Origin: HTCC5015 sp051747425
GTDB taxonomy: Bacteria > Pseudomonadota > Gammaproteobacteria > HTCC5015
Direction: 5' to 3'
NCBI GenBank assembly: GCA_051747425.1
Contig: JBNJGD010000003.1
Coordinates: forward strand, 173,801-237,800
Length of the DNA: 64,000 nucleotides
Shown piece by piece: positions 33,247-41,353 of the stretch. Both the position numbers and the translations under genes were made by a program. The notes beneath the pieces are model-generated. The model had not been told where the DNA came from, made no database searches, and saw nothing but the letters and a program-made list of their open reading frames with translations. Position 1 is the first letter of the stretch; each line of letters starts with the position of its first letter.

Positions 33247-34749
33247 ATGTGTGGTGTGATCGGTGTCTACGGTTCGAACTCCGTTAACCAGGTACTTTAC
33301 GATGGTTTGATATTGCTTCAGCACCGCGGCCAGGACGCCGCCGGGATCATGACCTGCAACGAGGAGGGGAGGCTGTTTCTGCGCAAGTCCAACGGTCTGG
33401 TGCGAGATGTCTTTCACACCCGACACATGATGCGCCTCAAGGGGAACCTGGGTATCGGTCATGTTCGCTACCCCACCGCCGGTTGCGCCTCCAGTGCAGA
33501 AGCTCAGCCCTTCTATGTCAATTCGCCTTTTGGTATTTCACTGGGCCACAACGGCAACCTGATCAACGCCGAGCAACTCAAGCAGGAGTTGTTCGAAGAG
33601 GACCGCCGCCACATCAACACCTCTTCCGACTCGGAAATCCTGCTCAATGTTTTTGCCCACGAGTTGCAGCGTTACAGCACCGGCAAGCTGCTGCCCGAGG
33701 ATGTTTTTTCGGCGGTCAGGAATGTCTTTCGCCGGGCCAAGGGCGGCTATGCAGTGGTCAGCATGGTGGCCGGTCGCGGCATTCTCGCCTTCCGCGACCC
33801 CAATGGCATTCGCCCCCTGATTTACGGCAAGCGCGAGACCCCCGAGGGCACCGAGTATATGGTGGCTTCGGAGAGCGTGGCCCTGGAGGGCAACGGTTTT
33901 GAAGTGATTCGCGATATCGAACCCGGCGAGGCCCTGTTTATCGACAAGCACGGCAAGGTGCACACCGCCATGTGTGCCGAGCACACGACCAAGACTGTGT
34001 GCATTTTCGAGTATGTCTACTTCGCCCGCCCGGACAGCATTGTCGACGACATCTCGGTGTACAAGTCGCGCATGCGCATGGGTGAGAAACTGGGTGACCG
34101 AATCCTTCGCGACTTCCCCGATCACGACATCGATGTGGTCATTCCCATCCCCGACACCAGCCGTACCTCCGCCGCCGAGCTGGCCCAACACCTCGGCGTC
34201 AAATACCGCGAGGGCTTTATCAAGAACCGCTACATCGGCCGCACCTTTATCATGCCCGGACAGAGCGAGCGCAAGAAATCCGTGCGCCAGAAACTCAATC
34301 CCATTTCGCTGGAGTTCAAGGGCAAGAATGTATTGCTGGTAGACGACTCCATCGTCCGCGGCACAACCTCTCAGCAAATTATTCAGATGGCCCGGGAGGC
34401 CGGCGCCAAGCGCGTCTACATGGCCTCGGCGGCACCGCCGGTGCGCTACCCCAATGTCTACGGCATCGATATGCCCACCGCCAAGGAGTTTGTCGCCTAC
34501 GAGCGCAGCGAGGAGGAGATCGGCAAGGCCATCGGCGCCGACCGGATTTTCTATCAGGAACTGGACGATCTGGTGGACGCCGTTCGCCAGGGCAATCCGT
34601 CGCTGGAAAATTTTGATTGCTCCTGCTTTAACGGCGTATACCCCACCGGCGATGTAGACGACGAGTATCTGGCGTTCATCGACGGCCTGCGCAACGACAG
34701 CGCCAAAAACAGGGACGCCAGTGTCGATGTCGAGGACATCGAGGTCTGA
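33247..34749 (+). CDS. purF: Amidophosphoribosyltransferase
   Basis: 500 aa. First committed step of purine synthesis: PRPP plus glutamine to phosphoribosylamine. The N-terminal nucleophile is Cys2 (MCGVIGVYG), with HRGQDAAGI and GHNGNL following. The PRPP-binding loop is VLLVDDSIVRGTTSQQII. RBS AAGGTGAAAG precedes the ATG. The stop overlaps the next start (TGATG). Confidence 0.98.
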   Translation: MCGVIGVYGSNSVNQVLYDGLILLQHRGQDAAGIMTCNEEGRLFLRKSNGLVRDVFHTRHMMRLKGNLGIGHVRYPTAGCASSAEAQPFYVNSPFGISLGHNGNLINAEQLKQELFEEDRRHINTSSDSEILLNVFAHELQRYSTGKLLPEDVFSAVRNVFRRAKGGYAVVSMVAGRGILAFRDPNGIRPLIYGKRETPEGTEYMVASESVALEGNGFEVIRDIEPGEALFIDKHGKVHTAMCAEHTTKTVCIFEYVYFARPDSIVDDISVYKSRMRMGEKLGDRILRDFPDHDIDVVIPIPDTSRTSAAELAQHLGVKYREGFIKNRYIGRTFIMPGQSERKKSVRQKLNPISLEFKGKNVLLVDDSIVRGTTSQQIIQMAREAGAKRVYMASAAPPVRYPNVYGIDMPTAKEFVAYERSEEEIGKAIGADRIFYQELDDLVDAVRQGNPSLENFDCSCFNGVYPTGDVDDEYLAFIDGLRNDSAKNRDASVDVEDIEV

Positions 34750-35297
34750 TGAGTACCGCTAAAGCCATCGACAGTGCACGGGCCCGCGCCTCCGAGCTCG
34801 GTATCGATCTCGCCGGTGACTGGTTGTGGGTCGATGGCGACAGCCAGACCCTGACGCTGTTCCAGGGTGAAGAGCCCGTGCGTCGCTATTCCGTATCCAC
34901 GGCCCATCGTGGTTTCGGTTGCTTTGACGGCTCGCTGCAGACCCCCACCGGATGGCACCGGGTGTCCGACAAAATTGGCAGTGATGAAGTAGCCGGTCGC
35001 GTGTTCAAGGGGCGTCGTCCCCAGCCCGAAGTGGTGGCCATCAGTTACCGCCAGGCCTCTACCGGGCGGGACTGCATTACCAGCCGTATCCTCTGGCTCG
35101 ACGGCCTCGAGCCGGGTCACAACCGCGGCGATGGCGTGGACAGCCACAGCCGCTACATCTACATTCACGGTACCCATGAAGAGGGGTTGATTGGTCAACC
35201 GGCCTCGGTGGGCTGCGTGCGCATGAAAAACGCCGATATCATCGAACTCTACGAGCGTGTGGCCGAGGACACACCGGTCTGTATTCGCGGTGAGTAG
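34749..35297 (+). CDS. L,D-transpeptidase family (YkuD) protein without signal peptide
   Basis: 182 aa. The YkuD active site is complete: IYIHGTHEEGLIG then ASVGCVRM with catalytic Cys and upstream His. Such enzymes cross-link peptidoglycan or attach lipoproteins in the periplasm. The N-terminus (STAKAIDSARARASELGIDL) has no signal peptide or membrane anchor, so either it is exported in another way or it works in the cytoplasm. It overlaps purF by one base and is the last gene before the SAM-II element. Confidence 0.9.
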   Translation: MSTAKAIDSARARASELGIDLAGDWLWVDGDSQTLTLFQGEEPVRRYSVSTAHRGFGCFDGSLQTPTGWHRVSDKIGSDEVAGRVFKGRRPQPEVVAISYRQASTGRDCITSRILWLDGLEPGHNRGDGVDSHSRYIYIHGTHEEGLIGQPASVGCVRMKNADIIELYERVAEDTPVCIRGE

Positions 35298-35340
35298 TTT
35301 CGCGGCTTGAGAAGGCCGGGGCAGGGGAGTATTATTGAGT

Positions 35341-35402
35341 CAGCGCCGATTTGACCCCCTGAAAGGGCCAGCTTGCGGGCGCTTAACAAATGCCGCTAAA
35401 GC
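35341..35402 (+). promoter_or_regulatory. SAM-II (SAM-alpha) riboswitch aptamer upstream of metZ
   Basis: Stem P1 is AGCGCC (35342-35347) with GGCGCT (35378-35383). Its loop carries GATTTGACC and ends with GCTTGCG. After P1 comes TTAACAAATGCCGCTAAAG. The sequence and order match the SAM-II consensus, recalled as CGCUGAUUUAACC, UUGCAAGCGC and AAAUGUAGCUAAA. GCG (35375-35377) and CGC (35394-35396) can form the pseudoknot. A small extra hairpin (CCCCTGAAAGGG) sits in the P1 loop. With metZ downstream it should turn methionine synthesis off when SAM is plentiful. Confidence 0.85.
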
Positions 35403-35427
35403 GAGAGCCTCTCGACATGATTCGGAA

Positions 35428-35454
35428 GCCCGCTTTAGCCCAGCGGGTTTTTTT
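35428..35454 (+). terminator. Intrinsic terminator between the SAM-II aptamer and metZ
   Basis: CCCGCT (35429-35434) and AGCGGG (35442-35447) form the stem, followed by seven T. Its place between aptamer and coding region suggests that SAM binding controls read-through. It could instead be the terminator of the purF unit, but the spacing to the aptamer fits an expression platform. Confidence 0.85.
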
Positions 35455-35491
35455 ATGCCCCGCCGCAAACGATACAGAACCGGAGTCGACC

Positions 35492-36682
35492 ATGAACACC
35501 TTTGACTGGAGCGAGTACCAGGATCAGACCATCGCCGTTCGCGCCGGCCATGAACGCACGGCCTTTCGCGAGCACAGCGAGCCGGTATTCATGACATCCA
35601 GCTTTGTCTTTGACTCGGCCGAGCAGGCCGCCGCCTGCTTTGCCGGCGAGGAAGACGCCTGCATCTACTCGCGCTTTACCAATCCCACGGTGTCGACTTT
35701 CGAGCAGCGCCTGGCGGCCATGGAGGGCGGCGAAGCCTGCGTGGCCACCGCCTCCGGCATGTCGGCGATTCTCGCCACCTGCCTTGGACTGCTTGAACAG
35801 GGCGATGAAATCGTCGCCTCGCGCAGTGTGTTCGGTTCCACTTCCGTGCTCTTCAACCAGTTTCTGCCGCGCTACGGCATTACCGTGCACAGTGTCTCCC
35901 AGACCGAACTGAGCGAGTGGGAGGCGGCGATCACTCCACGCACCAAACTGCTGTTTCTGGAGACGCCTTCCAACCCCCTGACCGAAGTGGCCGACATTCA
36001 GGCGCTGGCGGGCCTGGCCCATCTTCACGGCTGTTGGCTGGCGGTGGATAACTGTTTTTGCACGCCCGCCCTGCAAAAGCCCCTGGATCACGGTGCCGAC
36101 ATCGTCATTCACTCCGCCACCAAGTACCTGGACGGCCAGGGCCGCGCCCTGGGCGGCGCCGTGGTCGGCGATCGCGAGACCGTGGGGGAAAAAATCTACA
36201 GCTTTTTGCGCACCGGCGGACCGGCCATGAGCCCCTTTAACGCCTGGGTTTTCCTCAAGGGGCTGGAGACGCTGAGTTTGAGAATGAAAGCGCACAGCGA
36301 AAACGCCCAGGCCCTGGCCGAGTGGCTGGAACAACAGAGTGCCGTGGAGCGGGTCTACTACCCCGGTTTGCCGTCGCACCCCCAACACAAGCTGGCCAGC
36401 CACCAGCAGACCGGCTACGGCGGCATCGTCAGCTTTGTGCTCAAGGGCGGCCAGGCTGCGGCCTGGGAGCTGATGAACCAGACTGAGCTGCTCTCAATCA
36501 CCGCCAATCTCGGCGACACCAAGAGCACCATCACTCACCCGGGTAGCACCACTCACGGCCGCCTGAGCGAGGAAGAGCGCGCCCTCTCCGGCGTGAAGGA
36601 TGGCCTCGTGCGCATCGCCGTGGGTCTCGAGGACATCGAGGACATCAAGGGCGATTTGAAGTTCTCGCCAGCCCCTTCATAA
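35492..36682 (+). CDS. metZ: O-succinylhomoserine sulfhydrylase
   Basis: 396 aa from the ATG at 35492. A PLP enzyme that makes homocysteine directly from O-succinylhomoserine and sulfide. The PLP Lys is in VIHSATKYLDGQGRALGGAV, with YSRFTNPTVSTFEQRLAAM and ETPSNPLTEV. A longer frame back to 35390 runs through the riboswitch and terminator and is not coding. The purF-metZ order matches Pseudomonas. Its 3' end overlaps the convergent small membrane protein by 38 bases. Confidence 0.95.
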   Translation: MNTFDWSEYQDQTIAVRAGHERTAFREHSEPVFMTSSFVFDSAEQAAACFAGEEDACIYSRFTNPTVSTFEQRLAAMEGGEACVATASGMSAILATCLGLLEQGDEIVASRSVFGSTSVLFNQFLPRYGITVHSVSQTELSEWEAAITPRTKLLFLETPSNPLTEVADIQALAGLAHLHGCWLAVDNCFCTPALQKPLDHGADIVIHSATKYLDGQGRALGGAVVGDRETVGEKIYSFLRTGGPAMSPFNAWVFLKGLETLSLRMKAHSENAQALAEWLEQQSAVERVYYPGLPSHPQHKLASHQQTGYGGIVSFVLKGGQAAAWELMNQTELLSITANLGDTKSTITHPGSTTHGRLSEEERALSGVKDGLVRIAVGLEDIEDIKGDLKFSPAPS

Positions 36683-37055
36683 ACACCCCGACACCCATGC
36701 CCCAGGCGCCATTGAGGATAAGGCCACCCACCCAGGTCTGGGCGCTGACTGGCAGGTCCTTGAGCGGGAACACCACCAGCATGGCCACGGCGGTGGGGCC
36801 GAGTGCGCCGAAGACGGTGGCGATCGACCAGTAGGCGCCGGCGGCCTTGCCGCGAATCAGAGCCCAGACGGGCAGTCCCCACAAGCCGCCAAAAAAGGCC
36901 AGAGAGATCACGGCGGGCACACCCAGGGGCGGCACGGGATCGAGGTTGAAGGGAGGCTGAGGCACGGCGCCGGCCAGATAGAGCAGGCCGAACAGGCCCT
37001 GGTGAAAAATCAGTGTGGCCAGAAAACCACTAATAAACGCCTTGAACCATTGCAT
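36645..37055 (-). CDS. Small four-helix membrane protein of unknown function
   Basis: 136 aa with about four hydrophobic segments: FKAFISGFLATLIFHQGLFG, VPAVISLAFFGGLWGLPVWA, YWSIATVFGALGPTAVAMLV, and LILNGAWGMGVGVFMKGLA. The length, the start MQWFKAF, and the GGLWG and NGAWG motifs resemble uncharacterised proteins common in proteobacteria. The last 12 codons overlap the 3' end of metZ on the other strand. AGGAGAAAGG lies six bases upstream of the ATG and supports translation. Confidence 0.85.
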   Translation of the reverse strand: MQWFKAFISGFLATLIFHQGLFGLLYLAGAVPQPPFNLDPVPPLGVPAVISLAFFGGLWGLPVWALIRGKAAGAYWSIATVFGALGPTAVAMLVVFPLKDLPVSAQTWVGGLILNGAWGMGVGVFMKGLARTSNRP

Positions 37056-37151
37056 AAATCCTTTCTCCTGTTTACAAATCTCTCGAAGCGGGGAGAGATT
37101 CTTTCAAGCCCTGAGTTTACGCCAGGACTGTCAACTTTTTGTCAGGAACGG

Positions 37152-38285
37152 TCATTTCTGAACCGATGCAAAGGCACTGCCGAGCAAAAGCGTGACCAGT
37201 TCGTGTTGTTTGTGCGTGCCGGTTTTTTGAAAAACGCGTTTGAGGTGGGTGCGCACGGTTTCGGGTTGGCGACTCAGTTGCCCGGCGATTTGCTGGACGC
37301 TGAGGCCGTTGGTCAGGCCGATGGCTACATTGGCCTCGGTGGGCGTCAGCCGGTAGATCTGTTCCAGGGCTTCACTCGTCAGGTTGTTTTCGACCCGGGA
37401 TGAAGACAGGTAGAGTACGGCGCCCCCCGGTTGGGTAAAGGCCAGGGGCATGGTATCCGCCGTGGCGGTGGCCACGATAGCGCTGAGAGGATGCGCCTGA
37501 TCGGGGTGATCAAAGCCCAGGGCCTGGCGGCCGCTCTGTAGTGTCCCCGCGCGCGAAGTGGCGGCCCGGTCGATGGCCTGTAGCAGGGCCGCCTGCTGGT
37601 CGGCGCGGTGGGCACAGATCAGGCCACTGTCTTTCAGGGCCAGTCCGCCGTGTTGTCGGCAAATGCTGTTGGCGACCGGGTTGGCGTATTGCACATTGCC
37701 TGCCGGGTCGACGAGCACTACACCCAGTGTCAGTTTTGACAGGGTTTCCTCCAGGCTCTGTTTTTGCTGGCGAAGTCGGGCGAATTCCTTGTGAATGCGA
37801 ATGGCCCGTTTCAGGTGGGGGTGGAGTTGCTGTAAAAACTCAATTTCCCGCCGGGAAAAGGGTGGTTTGTCCATTCGACGCTGAAAGGCGATGCCGATCA
37901 TCCACTCATCGTCATTAATGACATTCATTCCGGCGATAAAGCCACACTGGTTGGGCGAGAGCAGCAAGCGGTAATAAGTGGGATGGGATTCCCGCATCTC
38001 GCGGTGGTCGACAATTTGCCGGGCCATGCCCTCTGGCTGGTCTTTCTGTGCCTGGTAGGGGTAGTCGTGTTTGGCCAGGCCCAAACGAAAGGCCGCCTTG
38101 TAGGCAATGGGCAGGCCGTAGCCGGCCAGGATGTAGCGCTCGCGGTTGTGGTGATCCTCGACAAACAGGGCTCCGCCAAAGGCGTCCATGGTCTGACAGA
38201 GTTTTTCAAAAAAAACCGGCCACTCTTTCGGTCTATAAGAGGCTTCGTAAATGTCGCCGATGAGATCCAGTAAACCGCTTTGCAT
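37152..38285 (-). CDS. LuxR-type HTH transcriptional regulator with PAS-like sensor
   Basis: 377 aa. The C-terminal 60 residues are a LuxR helix-turn-helix (LTPTEANVAIGLTNGLSVQQ, then IAGQLSRQPETVRTHLKRVF). The middle contains a PAS-like stretch (LSKLTLGVVLVDPAGNVQYA), and the N-terminal 150 residues resemble a GAF/autoinducer-type sensor without recognised ligand residues. No luxI-like gene is nearby, so it is an orphan regulator. Targets unknown. A 95-base gap separates it from the downstream membrane protein gene. Confidence 0.9.
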   Translation of the reverse strand: MQSGLLDLIGDIYEASYRPKEWPVFFEKLCQTMDAFGGALFVEDHHNRERYILAGYGLPIAYKAAFRLGLAKHDYPYQAQKDQPEGMARQIVDHREMRESHPTYYRLLLSPNQCGFIAGMNVINDDEWMIGIAFQRRMDKPPFSRREIEFLQQLHPHLKRAIRIHKEFARLRQQKQSLEETLSKLTLGVVLVDPAGNVQYANPVANSICRQHGGLALKDSGLICAHRADQQAALLQAIDRAATSRAGTLQSGRQALGFDHPDQAHPLSAIVATATADTMPLAFTQPGGAVLYLSSSRVENNLTSEALEQIYRLTPTEANVAIGLTNGLSVQQIAGQLSRQPETVRTHLKRVFQKTGTHKQHELVTLLLGSAFASVQK

Positions 38286-38379
38286 CGCCTAGTCTGTCTT
38301 CTAATTGTTTTCGTCTTCGCTCCCGATGTCATTATCCTGTAAAGAGATTACCTGATTTGACTGTACTGGGGGAGGGTGA

Positions 38380-39096
38380 TCAGGGTTGCTGGGCGTCAAT
38401 GTGTCGGCCGTTGTCGTCGCCGTCGGAATCAAAGAGGGCCAGGTAGGCGGGGGTGACACTTTCCATGGGCGGCAAAGCGTAGAGGTCATCGCCCGGGTGG
38501 CTGCGCGAGCGCATGGGTGAGATCAGCGGACCGGGGCGCAGGCCGTTGACCCGGGGTTTGCCATCGAGTTCATGGGCCAGGCTGTCGACCAGGTGGGCCA
38601 CGGCGGCCTTGGACTCGCCGTAGGCGCCCCAGTAGGCGCCCTGACAATCGTGTTCGGTAAACACCACGCTGCCGTTGTCACTGGCCTGCAGCAGGGGCAG
38701 GCAGGCCTGCGTCAGGAAGTAGGGTGAGTGCAGGTTGATGCGCCAGGCCTTCATCCACTGATTGGGGTCGTGGAGGGTCAGTGGAGTCAGCTCGCCAATG
38801 TCTGCGGCGTTGTGCAGCAGACCGTCGAGCTTGCCGAAATGGTCTTCAAGTACCTTGGCCAGATCGAGAAAATCCTCGGGGCTGGCGCCGCTGAGATCCA
38901 GCGGGTAGATGGCCGGCTCGGGGCCGCCGTCCGCGACGATCTCGTCGTAGACTCGCTCCAGTTTGGGTACCTTGCGACCGAGCAGGACCACGGTGGCGCC
39001 GGCGGCGGCGCAGGCCTTGCTCACTACCTCTCCCAGGCCACCGCCGGCGCCAGTGACGAGAATAATGCGATCTTTAAGGGAGGGCGTGTCAGACAT
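38380..39096 (-). CDS. YciK-like SDR oxidoreductase lacking the catalytic Ser
   Basis: 238 aa from the ATG at 39096. The NAD(P) loop is DRIILVTGAGGGLGEVV, then LLHNAADIGEL. Tyr/Lys are present (WGAYGESKAA). Against E. coli YciK the segment FTSSSVGRQGRANWGAY reads FTEHDCQGAYWGAY: the Ser triplet is gone and three residues are missing. Enzyme activity is therefore doubtful. YciK homologues lie next to mupP-ubiG in Pseudomonas; here the hpn genes stand between. Substrate unknown. Confidence 0.88.
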   Translation of the reverse strand: MSDTPSLKDRIILVTGAGGGLGEVVSKACAAAGATVVLLGRKVPKLERVYDEIVADGGPEPAIYPLDLSGASPEDFLDLAKVLEDHFGKLDGLLHNAADIGELTPLTLHDPNQWMKAWRINLHSPYFLTQACLPLLQASDNGSVVFTEHDCQGAYWGAYGESKAAVAHLVDSLAHELDGKPRVNGLRPGPLISPMRSRSHPGDDLYALPPMESVTPAYLALFDSDGDDNGRHIDAQQP

Positions 39097-39122
39097 GTGC
39101 TTCCTGGCGGCGAAAAGCCGGT

Positions 39123-40466
39123 CTAGCGTTGGGTAGGCAGGGCGTGAATCATCTCGGCGCAATTATACCCGCTGCGCACGGCTCCTTCGAGGGTGGCGGG
39201 AAAACCGGTGCGGGTGTAGTCGGCGGCCAGCCACAGGCCGTCGACATCGGTGCGATTCTCCGGGCACTGCTGGAGCACGCCCACGGTGCAGCGGTAGGTG
39301 GCGCGGGCCTCCTTGAGCACCAGGGTGTCGCGGGGTTCGGGCAGTTCGACGCCCATGGGCTTCAGCGCCCGGCGCAATTCGTCCAGCACTTCGCCAGCCA
39401 GTTGTTTGCGGCTGAGTTGGCTGTGGGGGCCGTCGGCGCTGATGACCACCGCCAACAGCCCCGGCTGGCCGACGATGCGGCGGTCAAACAGCCACTGGGC
39501 GTGACCGCCGAGCAGGCCGAGCATGGGGTAGTCGGGCAGGGCGACGGATTCGTCGAACTGATAGTAGAGGGTGTAGATGGGTTCGTCGGCAAAATTTGCC
39601 AGACGCTCGCCCAGTGGTTGCGTGAGCTCGTGGCCGGCCAGCAGTTTGCGGGCCTGGGGGTAGTTGGCGGCGACCACGGTATGGTCGGCCAGCAGGCGCT
39701 CGCCGTCTCTGGTTTCCACACCGGTCACGCGGCCGTCTTCGATAATCGGTCTGGCGGCCTTGCAGTCGAGTCGCAGTTCGGCGCCCTGCGCCTTGAGGTG
39801 CACCGCCGCCGGTTCGGGCAGCAGGGAGCCGAGGTCGGCAATGGGAATCAGAAAATCCGAGGCCGCGCGACTGGTCTTGAAGGCCTCACGCAGCACATTG
39901 ACGAAGATGCGCCCGGAGGCCTGCTCAGGGTCGGTATTGAGGGCGGCAATGCACAGCGGTATTTGCAGTTTTTGCTGAATGTTTTCCGGTACGCCGCAGC
40001 GCTTCATCAGGGTGAGCACATCGCAATCGTCATCGCCCTTGAAGCGCGTTCGCATCATGCGATCCATGCTCAAGAGGCCGCGCAGTTTGTCGCTCCAGCC
40101 AATGCCCCGGCAGCGCAGAAAGGCCACCAGCAGATTGAGCGGGGCCGGCAGTTTGGGTGCCCTCAGCCCCAGTTCGCCGCCGCTGGCCAGGTCGCGCACG
40201 CGCAGATCGAGGGGGGTGCGCAGGAAGACATCGTGCTCCTCAATCCCGACGGCGGACATCAGGTCGAGCATGCCCTTGTAGGCGCCGAGCATCAGGTGCT
40301 GGCCATTGTCGACTTGCATGTCGCCCATGGCGGTGGTGCGCGCCCGTCCGCCCCACTGCTTGGCGGCTTCAATCACGGTGACGGGGTGGCCGAGTCGCTG
40401 GAGCTTGCTGGCGGTGGCCAGTCCGGCCCAGCCGCCGCCGACGATCAGAACGGGAGACGGTGTCAT
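39123..40466 (-). CDS. hpnE: Hydroxysqualene dehydroxylase, FAD-dependent
   Basis: 447 aa from the ATG at 40466. The FAD loop is VLIVGGGWAGLATASKLQRL, followed by VIEAAKQWGGRART, and the C-terminal FAD contact is DGLWLAADYTRTGFPATLEG. HpnE reduces hydroxysqualene to squalene. The ATG overlaps the hpnD stop as ATGA, so hpnC-hpnD-hpnE are coupled. A longer frame into hpnD is a shadow. No squalene-hopene cyclase gene is in the window. Confidence 0.93.
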   Translation of the reverse strand: MTPSPVLIVGGGWAGLATASKLQRLGHPVTVIEAAKQWGGRARTTAMGDMQVDNGQHLMLGAYKGMLDLMSAVGIEEHDVFLRTPLDLRVRDLASGGELGLRAPKLPAPLNLLVAFLRCRGIGWSDKLRGLLSMDRMMRTRFKGDDDCDVLTLMKRCGVPENIQQKLQIPLCIAALNTDPEQASGRIFVNVLREAFKTSRAASDFLIPIADLGSLLPEPAAVHLKAQGAELRLDCKAARPIIEDGRVTGVETRDGERLLADHTVVAANYPQARKLLAGHELTQPLGERLANFADEPIYTLYYQFDESVALPDYPMLGLLGGHAQWLFDRRIVGQPGLLAVVISADGPHSQLSRKQLAGEVLDELRRALKPMGVELPEPRDTLVLKEARATYRCTVGVLQQCPENRTDVDGLWLAADYTRTGFPATLEGAVRSGYNCAEMIHALPTQR

Positions 40467-41353
40467 GAGGCGACCTGTGTGCTGTGCTGGCGGGCGCGTT
40501 TTCTTTCCGCGCGGGCGGCTCGCCAGGCGATGAGGATTTTCTGCCATTTGGACAGGTTGGGGCGGCTCTCGAGGATGCGGTAGTCGCACTCCCCCATGCG
40601 CTGGAGCAGGCGGTGGTAGACCGCCGCCATGATCAGGCCGCTGCGCTGGTTGGTGCGGTCGCACTCGGGCAGTGCGGCAAAGGCCTGCTGGTAGTAGCGC
40701 TCGGCGCGCTCGGCCTGAAAGGCAAAGAGTTTTTGCGCCTCGGGGGTGGTTTGGTCCAGGTGCAGTTGGGCCGCGGGCACGCCGAAGCGCTCGAGTTCGT
40801 CCAGCGGCAGGTAGATGCGGCCGCGGTGGGCGTCCTCGCCGACATCGCGCAGAATATTGGTGAGCTGAAAGGCCATGCCCAGATCGTGGGCGTATTTGAG
40901 GGTGCCGCGGTCGCGGTAGCCAAAGATTTCCACGGTGAGCAGACCCACCACGGAAGCGGCGCGGTAACAGTAGAGCGCCAGTTCGCTGAAGTTGGCGTAG
41001 CGGTCCTGGTCAAGATCCATGGCCATGCCGTCGATCAGTTCGAGGAAGTGTTCCTTCTTCATGTCAAAGCGCTGGAGGTCGTCGGCCAGGGCTACGCACA
41101 CCGGGTGCTCGGCGCGGCCCTGATAGAGGTCCTCCACCCGCTGGCGCCACTCGTCCAGTTCGTGGCGGGCGGTGGCCTCCTCGGGGGTTTCGTCGACCAC
41201 ATCATCGACCTCGCGGCAGAAGGCGTAGAGGGCAATCATGCCCAGGCGCTTGTCGCCGGGCAGGAAGCGAAAGCTGTGATAAAAGCTGGAGCCGCTGCTG
41301 CGGGTTTTGTCCAGGCAGTAGCGGCGGGCCTGTTCGAGCGACACCTCGCTCAT
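40463..41353 (-). CDS. hpnD: Presqualene diphosphate synthase
   Basis: 296 aa. Joins two farnesyl diphosphates head to head. Both metal-binding Asp motifs are present: YAFCREVDDVVDE and LTNILRDVGEDAHRGRIYLP. The overall pattern fits the HpnD branch of squalene/phytoene synthases. The start at 41353 overlaps the hpnC stop (ATGA). Confidence 0.93.
   Translation of the reverse strand: MSEVSLEQARRYCLDKTRSSGSSFYHSFRFLPGDKRLGMIALYAFCREVDDVVDETPEEATARHELDEWRQRVEDLYQGRAEHPVCVALADDLQRFDMKKEHFLELIDGMAMDLDQDRYANFSELALYCYRAASVVGLLTVEIFGYRDRGTLKYAHDLGMAFQLTNILRDVGEDAHRGRIYLPLDELERFGVPAAQLHLDQTTPEAQKLFAFQAERAERYYQQAFAALPECDRTNQRSGLIMAAVYHRLLQRMGECDYRILESRPNLSKWQKILIAWRAARAERKRARQHSTQVAS

Noticed and set aside
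35390..35491. Upstream extension of metZ starting at 35390
   Set aside because: It runs through the SAM-II aptamer and the terminator and has no family similarity; the ATG at 35492 is at the conserved N-terminus.
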